Source of the DNA: Gammaproteobacteria bacterium Milos-ODIII6
Lineage (GTDB): Bacteria > Pseudomonadota > Gammaproteobacteria > Chromatiales > Chromatiaceae
Direction: 5' to 3'
Assembly (NCBI GenBank): GCA_029228645.1
Contig: JAPTHR010000001.1
Coordinates: forward strand, 364,925-428,924
Length of the DNA stretch: 64,000 nucleotides
Shown piece after piece: positions 26,079 to 36,864 of the stretch. Positions within the stretch are counted from its first letter, which is position 1. Each line of letters opens with the position of its first letter. A program made the translations under genes and the position numbers. The notes beneath the pieces were generated by a model, which did not search any database, was not told where the DNA came from, and worked only from the letters and a program-made list of their open reading frames with translations.

Positions 26079-28595
26079 TCAGCTGCTGAAGGCCAGGATC
26101 TTGCCCCGTTCCTGGGGCAGGGGGGCGGGGCGCCCCAGCAGGAAACCCTGCACCAGGTCACAACCCTCGGCCCGCAGGAAGGCATGTTGTTCGCGTGTCT
26201 CCACGCCCTCGGCGACCACCTCTATGCCCAAGGTGTGCGCCAGGCGGATGATGGCCCGGATCAGGTCGGCGTCCTGATGGTCCTCGGCAATGTCGCGCAC
26301 GAAGCTGCGATCGATCTTGACCGTGTCGAACGGGAATGCGCGCAGGTGGCTGAGGGATGCCTGGCCGGTGCCGAAGTCGTCCAGGGCGATGCGTACGCCG
26401 ATGGCCTGCAGGTCGGAGAGCTGCAGGGTGATCCGATCGAGGTCGTCACTGAGCGTGTCTTCGGTGATTTCAATGATCAGGTTTTGCGCCCGGATCTCGC
26501 CCGAGCGTATGCGTTCCTGCAGGTGGGAAAGAAAGCCGGCATCGTTCAGTTGCAGCGCCGACAGGTTGATGGTGTATGCCATGTCGAGCGTGGCGCGCGT
26601 CTGTTCGAGCTGATCCAGTATCCAGTCGGTCAAATCCCGCATCAGCCCCATGTCCTCGAGCGTGGTCAGGAAGTCGATCGGTAACAGCAGGCCTTTCTCC
26701 GGGTGCCGCCAGCGGATCAGGCATTCCTGCGCGTAGGGCCTGAGCGACTGGCAGTCCACGACCGGCTGCGCGAACAGTTGGAATTCCCTCTCGAGGAAGG
26801 CTTTGTGCAGGTCGTTCTCCAGGGCCAGCTGGGTGGCTGACTGCTCCAGCATTTCGGCGGAGAACTCCGCGAATTTGGACCGACCGTTCGCCTTGGCGTG
26901 ATACATCGCGGTATCGGCCTGCTGAATCAGCCTCTCAGCGGTGTCGCCGTGCACCGGGGCGACACTCATGCCGACCGAGGCGCTGCTGCGGAAGCTTGCG
27001 CCGTCGATCTCGTACGGTGCCGCGAGCGCGTCGATCGCCTTTTTGGCCAGAAACGACATCTCGTGGATCTGGCCGAAGCGCTGCAGCAGGATGGCGAACT
27101 CATCCCCGCTCAGGCGCGCCACCAGGTCCTCGCTGCGGAAGGTGCTTCGCAAGCGGCGTGCGACCTCGATCAGGAATTTATCGCCCACCAGGTGGCCGTG
27201 CGTGTCGTTGATCTGTTTGAAGCGATCCAGGTCCAGAAACAGCACGCCGACGTCATGTCCCCTCGGGAGTTCATTGTGCAGGGCGTCATCGAGGCGCTCG
27301 TGGAACAGCACGCGGTTGGGCAGGCCGGTCAGCGGGTCATGGTAGGCCATGTAATCGAGGCGGCGTTCGCGTGCGCGCACCTGTGCATGCATCTCCGAGA
27401 AGGACTGCATCAGTCGCCGGGTCTCCTTGACCGCCGGCAGGCGGGTCGGGATCTCGTCCTGCAGGCTGCTGCCCTCGCGCAGCAGCTGTTCGGAGATGTG
27501 CTCGATGGGGTTCAGCAGCCAACGCTGAAAGGCCAGGTATCCCAGCGCGAACAGGCCGATAAGGACCGCGCTGAGCCAACCGATGCTCATGGCAAGGGAC
27601 TCGGCCTGCCCCGTAAGCAGCATCAGCTGTCCCTGGGTCCCGGTTTGCAGTTGCACGCGCAGTGTATTCAGGCGCTGCGCCATGTGCCGGGTGAGCGGAT
27701 CGATCTGGGTGTTGAGCAACAACAGGTCCTGGCGCCAGTCCTCCCGGCTGATCAGCACCCGCAGTTGCTGGTAGGCGCGTGACCACTGGTTTACTGCTTC
27801 CTGCAGGAGCGCGATCCGGTCCAGAACAAACACGAAGTTGCGCTCCCCGGCCAGGCGGGTCACCTGGTCGAGGTCGTGCTGAAACTGTTGCAGGTGGATA
27901 TCGAGGGCCTGGGCCCGATTCCGGACTGCCTGCCCGCTGTCGAGGGAAAAGGCGCCGAATCGGTTGGCCACCATCAGGCGCATCTCCCCAACGACTTTCA
28001 ACCAGTGGATGCGCAATGCCGCGGTTTTCAAACGCAGCGCTTCTGTTACCGGGATATCGGCCAGCAGGTGATCCATTTCCTGTAGCGTGGAAGAGACGAT
28101 TTCAACCTGGGGCAGGAGCTGCTCCTGCATGGTGCGGCTGGCGGGCACCCACTGGGCGGGGTCGAGGCGTACCGCGATCATCTCGCCGACCCAGCGCCGC
28201 AGTTCCTGGCCATCGTTGATCAGCAGTTCCACGGTCCCCGAGTAGCCGGGTACGCCCGGACCGGGCTCTTGCGCGAGGTGCGCCAGGCTGAGCTGCAAGT
28301 CGGCAGTGATGGCGTGAATGCGATCCTGCCCGATCTCCCCGGGGTCGAGCGAAAAGCTGAGCAAGCCCTCCTGCAAGACATGCAGTTGGTGGCCTGCCTC
28401 GGTGACATCGCTGATGGCGGAGGCGTACAGGCTGGCCCGCTGGCTTGTCTCTTGGGTGTTCTTGCGGACCGCCTGCTGTGCGGTGAGCGCTATGACCAGA
28501 AGCGCAATGCTGAGCGAGACGGTCAACCAGATATAACGGCCACGGTAGCTCCCGAGCCCCAGCCGTTGCCAAACCCTGGATTCCGATCCGCTCAT
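26079..28595 (-). CDS. Membrane GGDEF-EAL protein, likely c-di-GMP phosphodiesterase
   Basis: This protein of 838 residues has a TM helix at about 21-41, a helical periplasmic sensor region (about 45-330), a second TM at about 335-357 and a HAMP-like linker. A GGDEF domain (about 415-580) carries SGDEF at 496-500 and no RxxD site. The EAL domain (about 585-838) has ECL at 624-626 for EAL, IIEITED, DDFGTG at 739-744, Lys760, EGVET at 796-800 and QGFLLGRP. The EAL metal and catalytic residues look complete, so breakdown of cyclic-di-GMP is the likely main activity. The periplasmic region is not a domain I can name. It is convergent with fbp. Confidence 0.86.
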   Translation of the reverse strand: MSGSESRVWQRLGLGSYRGRYIWLTVSLSIALLVIALTAQQAVRKNTQETSQRASLYASAISDVTEAGHQLHVLQEGLLSFSLDPGEIGQDRIHAITADLQLSLAHLAQEPGPGVPGYSGTVELLINDGQELRRWVGEMIAVRLDPAQWVPASRTMQEQLLPQVEIVSSTLQEMDHLLADIPVTEALRLKTAALRIHWLKVVGEMRLMVANRFGAFSLDSGQAVRNRAQALDIHLQQFQHDLDQVTRLAGERNFVFVLDRIALLQEAVNQWSRAYQQLRVLISREDWRQDLLLLNTQIDPLTRHMAQRLNTLRVQLQTGTQGQLMLLTGQAESLAMSIGWLSAVLIGLFALGYLAFQRWLLNPIEHISEQLLREGSSLQDEIPTRLPAVKETRRLMQSFSEMHAQVRARERRLDYMAYHDPLTGLPNRVLFHERLDDALHNELPRGHDVGVLFLDLDRFKQINDTHGHLVGDKFLIEVARRLRSTFRSEDLVARLSGDEFAILLQRFGQIHEMSFLAKKAIDALAAPYEIDGASFRSSASVGMSVAPVHGDTAERLIQQADTAMYHAKANGRSKFAEFSAEMLEQSATQLALENDLHKAFLEREFQLFAQPVVDCQSLRPYAQECLIRWRHPEKGLLLPIDFLTTLEDMGLMRDLTDWILDQLEQTRATLDMAYTINLSALQLNDAGFLSHLQERIRSGEIRAQNLIIEITEDTLSDDLDRITLQLSDLQAIGVRIALDDFGTGQASLSHLRAFPFDTVKIDRSFVRDIAEDHQDADLIRAIIRLAHTLGIEVVAEGVETREQHAFLRAEGCDLVQGFLLGRPAPLPQERGKILAFSS

Positions 28596-28772
28596 ACATG
28601 CCTCGGTAGCGCGCCCCGAATGACTGCGGGCAGGGCGGGTATGCGGCTACATTGCAAGCGTTGCCACGTACTGTCGGCTCGTAGCGCCCATTGGCTGCGC
28701 GTCGCTATTCCGTGCTCGGGTCGGTGCCTGGCAGGCAAAAGACGAATCGCGTCTAACCCGCTCGCGAACGAA

Positions 28773-28798
28773 GTCTCTTCCTACGCAGCTTAAGAGAC
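28773..28798 (-). terminator. Possible terminator after rhlB
   Basis: A 7-bp perfect stem (GTCTCTT / AAGAGAC) with a 12-base loop lies about 40 bases past the rhlB stop, and TTCGTT follows on the minus strand. The nearby GCTCGCGAA and CCTACG words look like a decayed piece of the 95-bp repeat seen at the window end. Confidence 0.3.
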
Positions 28799-28839
28799 CA
28801 ATATAGCCGGTCAGGAATTTTTTGCAGGGGCGAACGCGT

Positions 28840-30150
28840 TCAGCGTTCTGAGTGTCGCTTGGGCTTGTTGTGCGAGGATCGGTGTTGGCGGGGTTTGCCG
28901 CGTCCGTCGCCGCCCTTGCCATGGGGGCGCGGCGGGCGTCGCTTGCGTTCGATGCGCACCCGACTGGCTGGATCGATTGCGGCGAGTATTTCGTTGTTGA
29001 CCGGTTCGATCGGCACCTTGTGGCCGATGAAGTCCTCGATCTCCGGCAGCGAGAAGGCATAGGTCTCGCAGATGAAAGAGACCGCATCCCCCTCGGCGCC
29101 AGCACGCGCTGTCCGGCCGATCCGGTGCACATAGTCCTCGCAATCGTCCGGCAGGTCGTAGTTGAACACGTGGGTCACCCCAGGGATGTGCAGGCCGCGC
29201 GCGGCCACGTCCGTGGCGACCAGCACAGAGACCTCGTTGTCCGCGAACATCTGCAGCAGTTTTTCGCGCTTTTTCTGCGGTACGTCTCCGGACAGGATGG
29301 CCGCCTTGTGGCCGTTGCCCTCGAGAAAACCCCAGACCCGGTCGGCTTCGCGCTTGGTGTTGATGAACACGATCGAACGCGCATCCTCGAGGCGGTTGAG
29401 CAGCCCGATCAGGAGCGGAATCTTCTCCTCGTTGGCGACCATATAGCCGACTTCGCGCACGCGGTCCGCGGTGACCTGCTCGGGTTCGATCACCACCTTT
29501 TTGGGGTTGTTCATGTGCTCGTAGGCGAGTTCGAGCACGCGGTAGGAGAGCGTCGCGGAAAACAGCATGCTGAGGCGCTGATCCGGGCCGGGGCATTGCC
29601 GCAACAGGTAGCGGATGTCCTTGATGAAGCCGAGATCGAACATGCGATCCGCCTCGTCCAGGACCAGCACCTGGATCGCGCGCAGATCGTAGACATGTTG
29701 CTTGAAGTAATCGATCAGCCGGCCAGGCGTCCCGATCAGGATATCCACGCCGTCCCCGAGTGCCTTGCGTTGCTCTTCGTAGCCGGTCCCGCCGTAGACG
29801 ACGCGCACGTGATGCCCGGTATGCGATGCGAGCAGGCAGGCGTCCTTGTGAATCTGAATCGCCAGTTCGCGTGTCGGTGCCACCATCAATGCCCTTGGCT
29901 GATTGGCGCGACGCCGCTCATCCGCGGGTTCACGATCGAGCATGTGGAGCGTCGCGAGCAAGAAGGCCGCAGTCTTGCCGGTACCTGTCTGCGCCTGGCC
30001 TGCGACATCCTGACCGTCGAGCGCCAAGGGGAGAGTCGCTGCCTGTATCGGGGTGCAGTAATCGAAGCCGGCTTCCTGCAGGCCTTCGAGGATGGATGTC
30101 GAGAAGGGGAAGGAGTCGAAACGCGTTTTGGTCAGGTGTTTATCGCTCAT
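28840..30150 (-). CDS. rhlB: DEAD-box ATP-dependent RNA helicase RhlB
   Basis: This helicase of 436 residues unwinds RNA, typically with the RNA degradosome. Helicase motifs in order: Q-motif (FDYCTPIQ), AQTGTGKTAAF (Walker A), PTRELAIQI, TPGRLIDY, DEAD, SAT, VLVATDVAARGLHIPGV and HRIGRTARAG. The C-terminus is a short basic tail rich in Arg, Lys and His. The start at ATG 30150 matches RhlB length. It is divergent from trxA with rho beyond, the same trio as rhlB / trxA / rho in E. coli, which supports RhlB over other DEAD-box helicases. Confidence 0.92.
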   Translation of the reverse strand: MSDKHLTKTRFDSFPFSTSILEGLQEAGFDYCTPIQAATLPLALDGQDVAGQAQTGTGKTAAFLLATLHMLDREPADERRRANQPRALMVAPTRELAIQIHKDACLLASHTGHHVRVVYGGTGYEEQRKALGDGVDILIGTPGRLIDYFKQHVYDLRAIQVLVLDEADRMFDLGFIKDIRYLLRQCPGPDQRLSMLFSATLSYRVLELAYEHMNNPKKVVIEPEQVTADRVREVGYMVANEEKIPLLIGLLNRLEDARSIVFINTKREADRVWGFLEGNGHKAAILSGDVPQKKREKLLQMFADNEVSVLVATDVAARGLHIPGVTHVFNYDLPDDCEDYVHRIGRTARAGAEGDAVSFICETYAFSLPEIEDFIGHKVPIEPVNNEILAAIDPASRVRIERKRRPPRPHGKGGDGRGKPRQHRSSHNKPKRHSER

Positions 30151-30297
30151 GACGCGCAAGCATACCGGAAATGATCCCCTCCGGGCTTGAAAACGGGGGG
30201 GCGATGGGCTCCAATTGGGGCAGTTGCGCGCAAGTTGCGCCAAAACCCGTTGTCGCTGACGCCGATCGGTCGCGCGACCCTTACCTTATTCAGACCC

Positions 30298-30311
30298 TGT
30301 CGCATGCGACA
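30298..30311. promoter_or_regulatory. 14-bp perfect palindrome upstream of trxA
   Basis: TGTCGCATGCGACA is a perfect 14-bp inverted repeat, 37 bases before the trxA start and within the rhlB-trxA divergent region. It could be an operator for a dimeric regulator. I cannot assign it to a known regulator. Confidence 0.3.
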
Positions 30312-30348
30312 ATCCGGGTTATCAATCATCGACTCTGGAGACTTTCTA

Positions 30349-30675
30349 GTGAGTGAAAAGATCGTTCAGGTGACGGACGACACCTTCGAAAGTGAAGTTC
30401 TGCAATCCGGGATACCGGTGCTCGTGGATTACTGGGCCGACTGGTGCGGACCGTGCAAGATGATCGCGCCGGTGCTCGATGAAATCGCTGACGAGTACGA
30501 GGGCAAGGTAAAGATCGCCAAGCTCAATATCGATGAAAGCCCGCAGACGCCGCCGCGTTACGGCATTCGGGGCATCCCCACGCTGATGCTGTTCAAGGGG
30601 GGTGAAGTCGAGGCGACCAAGGTGGGTGCGGTCTCCAAGTCGCAGCTGACCGCGTTCATCGACAGCAACACCTAG
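30349..30675 (+). CDS. trxA: Thioredoxin 1
   Basis: This classic cytosolic thioredoxin of 108 residues reduces protein disulfides. The active site is WADWCGPCK with Cys33 and Cys36; GIPTLMLF provides the cis-Pro. The start is GTG 30349, with CTGGAG about 8 bases upstream. A longer open frame upstream has no thioredoxin similarity. It sits between rhlB (divergent) and rho, the conserved gammaproteobacterial order. Confidence 0.95.
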   Translation: MSEKIVQVTDDTFESEVLQSGIPVLVDYWADWCGPCKMIAPVLDEIADEYEGKVKIAKLNIDESPQTPPRYGIRGIPTLMLFKGGEVEATKVGAVSKSQLTAFIDSNT

Positions 30676-30685
30676 AGTCTCTGGG

Positions 30686-30712
30686 ACCGGGGCGCTGTCG
30701 CTGCGCCCCGGT
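30686..30712 (+). terminator. Strong GC hairpin between trxA and rho
   Basis: A perfect 10-bp stem (ACCGGGGCGC / GCGCCCCGGT) with a 7-base loop starts 11 bases after the trxA stop. No T-run follows, so it may act as a transcript-end stabiliser or as part of the long rho leader rather than a full terminator. Confidence 0.5.
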
Positions 30713-30856
30713 CGCCGGGCTGGATCTCCTCGAAACCCGTGCTAGAATTCTCCTGACTGCCGATTCCGGCGTCCTTTCCTCTTTGGCTCTGCCCCCCCAC
30801 GCGCCTCTTGCGCCTGGTCAGTTTTCCCCCTTCCCACATGTAAGCCGCAGACTGTT

Positions 30857-32911
<2,055 letters not shown>

Positions 32912-32966
32912 GGTCACGCGGATGCGGAACTTCTGACTCACCAATCTAGATGCTAGGCTGAAACGA

Positions 32967-34385
32967 ATGGGACAGGAGATTCACGAGGTCGTTTTCGATG
33001 CCGAGGCGTTTGCCGAGTTCCGGCGCCGCCTGGAAGCGGAGACGACCCTGCTCGCCACCTGGGAGGCCGACGGCCTGCTGCGCGAGCAACCGTTCCGGCT
33101 CGGCTTCGAGCTCGAGGGCTGGCTGGTGGATGCGGAGGGTATGCCGGCACCGCGCAACCAGGCGTTTCTGGAGCGATTGGGCGATCCGCAGGTTGTGCCG
33201 GAGCTGGCGCGTTTCAATTTCGAAATCAACGATACCCCGCTCGACTTTTCGCCGGGCATGTTCGACCGCATGCACACCTCCCTGCTGCGCCGCTGGCAGC
33301 GCTGCGAGGATGCGGCGCGCTCGCTGGACATGCAGGCGCTCAGCATCGGCATCCTGCCCACGGTGGGTGGGGAACATCTGAATCTCGGCAATATCTCCGC
33401 GATGTCGCGCTATCACGCCCTCAACGAGCAGGTCTTCCGCCTGCGCGAGGGTCGCCCGATCGAGCTGTGCATCGAGGGCCAGGAAACCCTGCGCCATCGC
33501 CACCAGGACGTCATGCTCGAGTCGGCGACCACCTCGCTGCAGATTCACTTGCAGGTTGGCAGTGAGCATGCGGTGCGCGCCTTCAATACCGCCAAGATCA
33601 TCTCCGCCGCGATGGTCGCGGTGGGGGCGAATTCGCCCTTCTTCCTGCAGCATCGCCTGTGGCAGGAGACCCGTATCCCCCTTTTTGAACAGGCCGTTGC
33701 AGTTGGCGGGTCCGACTACTCACGGCGGGTCACTTTCGGCATACGCTACGCGCGCGATAGCATCATGGAGTGTTTTACCGCCAACCTCGAGCGCTACCCG
33801 GTGCTGCTGCCTGACCTGGTGGATGCGCCGCCGGAGCAGCTGGCGCACCTGCGCCTGCACAATGGCACGGTGTGGCGCTGGAATCGGCCATTGGTCGGGT
33901 TCGACGAATCCGGGCGGCCGCACTACCGCATCGAGCACCGGGTGGTGGCGGCTGGCACCAGCGCCCTGGATATCGTCGCGGATACCGCTTTTTTCGTGGG
34001 CCTGATGATGGACCTGATGCAGGATGCCGGCGGAGACGAGCAACTGCTCCCCTTCGAGCTGGCGCGGGCCAGTTTCTATGCGGCGGCCAGGTCGGGCCTG
34101 GCGGCTCAGGTCCACTGGCAGGGGGGATGGGAGGGTCCGCTGCAGCAGTTGCTGAGCGACGTCCTGATCCCCCGCTCGCAACAGGGACTGGAGAGCGTCG
34201 GTATCGGTCGCCAGGAGGCTAGACAATGGACCGGTATCATTGCCCGCCGGGTCGAGAGCGGGCAGACCGGTTCGGCCTGGCAAACCGCATGGGTCGACCG
34301 CCACGGGCGTGACTGGCGCGCGCTGGTGCAGGCTTATACAGAACAACAGGCGGCCGGGAGGCCGGTACACGAATGGCGGATTTGA
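32967..34385 (+). CDS. Glutamate-cysteine-ligase-family (GCS2-type) carboxylate-amine ligase
   Basis: This protein of 472 residues is of the GCS2 / glutamine-synthetase-like ligase fold. RLGFELEGWLVD supplies a metal-binding Glu pair near the start. Further family landmarks are ARFNFEIND, LPTVGGEHLNLGN and TTSLQIHLQVG (the QxH type). Such enzymes make an amide bond using ATP. It is too short and divergent to call gamma-glutamylcysteine synthetase. Its 3' end overlaps the following amidohydrolase gene, a ligase-hydrolase pair. The substrate is unknown. Confidence 0.75.
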   Translation: MGQEIHEVVFDAEAFAEFRRRLEAETTLLATWEADGLLREQPFRLGFELEGWLVDAEGMPAPRNQAFLERLGDPQVVPELARFNFEINDTPLDFSPGMFDRMHTSLLRRWQRCEDAARSLDMQALSIGILPTVGGEHLNLGNISAMSRYHALNEQVFRLREGRPIELCIEGQETLRHRHQDVMLESATTSLQIHLQVGSEHAVRAFNTAKIISAAMVAVGANSPFFLQHRLWQETRIPLFEQAVAVGGSDYSRRVTFGIRYARDSIMECFTANLERYPVLLPDLVDAPPEQLAHLRLHNGTVWRWNRPLVGFDESGRPHYRIEHRVVAAGTSALDIVADTAFFVGLMMDLMQDAGGDEQLLPFELARASFYAAARSGLAAQVHWQGGWEGPLQQLLSDVLIPRSQQGLESVGIGRQEARQWTGIIARRVESGQTGSAWQTAWVDRHGRDWRALVQAYTEQQAAGRPVHEWRI

Positions 34386-35428
34386 ATATGTTTCGGGAAT
34401 TGACGGAATTGACGGAATTGCCCCTGCACCTGCTGCAGGTGGATGCGACCCAGCTGCACGATCAACTCGGCGGACCGACCCTGATTCACATGCCGGGCAG
34501 GCGCTCGCCGGCGCTGTTCGTATCCGTGCTCATGCACGGCAATGAAACCACCGGCTGGGACGCTGTCCGGCGGCTGCTGCGTCGCTATGTGATCGATGGC
34601 GAACTCGATTTGCCGCGCGCCCTGAGCCTGTTCGTCGCCAACACCGAGGCGGCGGCCCAGGGATTGCGACATCTGCCGGGGCAGGCGGATTTCAACCGGG
34701 TCTGGCCGGGTGGCGAGGTTCAGCAGGGGCCGGAGGTCGACCTGATGCGCGCGGTCTTCGATTGCATGGCGGAGCGCGAGATCTTCGCCTCGGTGGACGT
34801 GCACAACAATACCGGCCTCAATCCGCACTACGCCTGCCTCAATGTCCTTGAAAACCAGGCCCTGCACCTCGCGACCCTGTTCTCCCGCACCGTGGTGTAT
34901 TTTTCGCGCCCTCGCGGGGTGACCTCCATGGCGATGGCGGCACTCGGTCCCTCGGTCACGCTCGAATGCGGCAAGGTGGGCCAGGAGCACGGCACTCGGC
35001 ATGCCGAGGATTACCTGGATGCCTGCCTGCACCTCGCCGAGTTGCCCGAGCATGCGCTGCCCGCACGCGACATCGACCTGTTCCACACGGTGGCGGTGGT
35101 CAAGATCCCGCCGGAGATCTCGTTCGGTTTCGGTGAAAACGGCTATAACATCGATTTTCTGCGCGACCTGGAGCGCCTCAACTTCCGCGAGCTGCCCATT
35201 GGCACCAGCCTTGGCAGGGTCAACGAGGCCGAGGGCCTCCCCTTCAAGGTGCGCGATGACAATGACGTGGCGGTGGGCGAGGACTACTTCGAGGTCGAAC
35301 AGGGCCATCTGCGCACCCGCCGTGCGGTCATGCCATCCATGCTCACCGCCGACGTCAGCGTGATCCGCCAGGATTGCCTGTGTTACCTCATGGAGCGCTA
35401 CGACAGCCACCTCGACGAAGCGAAGTGA
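34373..35428 (+). CDS. M14-family succinylglutamate desuccinylase / aspartoacylase-like amidohydrolase
   Basis: This Zn-dependent carboxypeptidase-fold enzyme has 351 residues. The metal ligands are His and Glu in VLMHGNETTGW and a His in SVDVHNNTGL; an active-site Glu follows in TLECGKVGQ. AstE/AspA-type enzymes cleave N-acyl amino acids. The ATG at 34373 lies 13 bases inside the preceding ligase gene; an internal ATG at 34388 is an alternative. Coupled translation with a GCS2-type ligase suggests that one makes and the other breaks the same kind of amide. No arginine-succinyl pathway genes are nearby. Confidence 0.82.
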   Translation: MADLNMFRELTELTELPLHLLQVDATQLHDQLGGPTLIHMPGRRSPALFVSVLMHGNETTGWDAVRRLLRRYVIDGELDLPRALSLFVANTEAAAQGLRHLPGQADFNRVWPGGEVQQGPEVDLMRAVFDCMAEREIFASVDVHNNTGLNPHYACLNVLENQALHLATLFSRTVVYFSRPRGVTSMAMAALGPSVTLECGKVGQEHGTRHAEDYLDACLHLAELPEHALPARDIDLFHTVAVVKIPPEISFGFGENGYNIDFLRDLERLNFRELPIGTSLGRVNEAEGLPFKVRDDNDVAVGEDYFEVEQGHLRTRRAVMPSMLTADVSVIRQDCLCYLMERYDSHLDEAK

Positions 35429-35512
35429 GCGCTGCATAGCCGCGCACAAGGGTAAAGATTTCCCCTTTCCGGCCGCTTGCAGAGCCATTCATTGGGGAAA
35501 AGGGCTTTTTCG

Positions 35513-36001
35513 ATGGCACCCATCATCATGGACATCGAGGCATCAGGGTTTGGCAGGGGCAGCTACCCGATCGAGATCGGTCTGGTCCTGCCGGATGGCA
35601 CGCCGCACTGTTTCCTGGTTGCGCCTCACCGTACCTGGACCAATTGGGATCCGGATGCGGAACGCGTGCATGGCATCACGCGCGATATCCTGTTGTCCAA
35701 TGGACGCTCCATCTCCGAGATCGCCTGGCGCCTGAACGAACTGCTGCATGGCAAGACGGTCTACAGCGATGCCTGGTCGTTCGATCTGAGCTGGCTCGGA
35801 AAATTGTTTGACGCGGTGCATCAGCCGCAGACATTTCAGCTGGCATCGCTGCGTGATCTGATGAGCGACACTCAGATGGCGCGCTGGGATCGAACCAAGG
35901 AGGCGGTCGTGCGCGATCTTTCGCTGCGCCGTCATCGCGCCAGTGGTGACGCCCGTATCCTGCAGGAGACCTACCGTCGCCTGCAGAGCCTGGCGGCCTG
36001 A
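35513..36001 (+). CDS. DEDD-family 3'-5' exonuclease-like protein
   Basis: This protein of 162 residues resembles the DnaQ-like exonuclease fold. Motif Exo I is IMDIEASGFG (Asp and Glu). A second acidic motif is near YSDAWSFDLSWL, and motif III is HRASGDARIL with His and Asp in the DEDDh arrangement. It is small, with no polymerase domain, so it could trim RNA or DNA. The start at 35513 follows GGGGAAAAGGG. An earlier in-frame start at 35477 would add 12 residues. The biological substrate is unknown. Confidence 0.72.
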   Translation: MAPIIMDIEASGFGRGSYPIEIGLVLPDGTPHCFLVAPHRTWTNWDPDAERVHGITRDILLSNGRSISEIAWRLNELLHGKTVYSDAWSFDLSWLGKLFDAVHQPQTFQLASLRDLMSDTQMARWDRTKEAVVRDLSLRRHRASGDARILQETYRRLQSLAA

Positions 36002-36028
36002 CCCGAGCCCCCGCCGCTTCCGGCCTGA

Positions 36029-36793
36029 TCAATCCGGTGCGCGCAGTCTCGCGTAGACCCCATCCCAGAAGGCCACCCGCGCGGACACTGCCCCGGTCGC
36101 TGCGCGCTCCGCCTGCTGTCGTTGCTGCCCGTCCGCGCACAGCCCGTTGAGCAGCCGCAGGGACAGGGGCGCGTGAAAATCCTCGTCCAGGTGAATGTGG
36201 CGGTTCAGGTAATAATGGAAGATCGGGGCGTCCTGGGGTGAAACCCCGGTGCGCTCGAGGATCGCGCGGAACATGCAGGGGATGATGTGCTCACGTCCCA
36301 GGGCGAGCGCGGCGGCCACCTCGTGCGGATGCCCCGACTCGATGAAGCGGAAGGTGGTGCGGGTGAAAGCCGCGGACGGCGCCGGTACGTCCGGCAAGGC
36401 CAGCCCCGCCTCCAGGCCCTGTTCGGCGACGGTGGCGACGAAGCGCCGCGCTACCGAGGTGTCCGCGCCGATCTCCTCCATCGCCCCGAGGTAGAGCTCG
36501 AAGTGACTGCAGAAGTGCTCGCCATCGCCCGACTCGTCCGACTCTTCCTCCAGAACCAGTTCGTTGATGAAACGACGCACATCCCCGTCGCCCTGCGGTA
36601 CCCAGGGGTAACGCGTGGGTGCAATCCGGGCCTGCAGGTATTTGATCAGGGACATGAAATCCCATACCGAGTAGACGTGGTGCTGCATGAACAGACGCAG
36701 GTCCCGCAGGGTCGACACCGCGGCATACACCGGGTGGTCTTCCAGCGGCTGACGGAAATGGGCGATGCTTTCGCTGCTGATGGGGTCTTGCAT
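36029..36793 (-). CDS. DUF3050 family protein
   Basis: This protein of 254 residues matches the DUF3050 family. The N-terminal HPVYAAVSTLRDLRLFMQHHVYSVWDFM and a later FHYYLNRHIHLDEDFH hold many conserved His residues on helices. The pattern recalls heme-oxygenase-like or diiron-oxidase-like folds. The function of the family is not established. The start at 36793 is preceded by GAGGAA. It lies 71 bases downstream of lipA on the same strand and may share its transcript. Confidence 0.8.
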   Translation of the reverse strand: MQDPISSESIAHFRQPLEDHPVYAAVSTLRDLRLFMQHHVYSVWDFMSLIKYLQARIAPTRYPWVPQGDGDVRRFINELVLEEESDESGDGEHFCSHFELYLGAMEEIGADTSVARRFVATVAEQGLEAGLALPDVPAPSAAFTRTTFRFIESGHPHEVAAALALGREHIIPCMFRAILERTGVSPQDAPIFHYYLNRHIHLDEDFHAPLSLRLLNGLCADGQQRQQAERAATGAVSARVAFWDGVYARLRAPD

Positions 36794-36864
36794 GGCGGTT
36801 TTTCCTCTTCCCTGCTCAGAGTTGCCGGCTTGTCTCACTTTCCACTGCTTGCCGAAGCGGCATA

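Noticed and set aside
28852-30174. 440-codon plus-strand frame opposite rhlB
   Set aside because: rhlB has all helicase motifs in the other strand; this frame shows no family features.
32967-34385. Classical gshA
   Set aside because: Only the broad GCS2 fold is recognisable, and the partner is an amidohydrolase rather than gshB.
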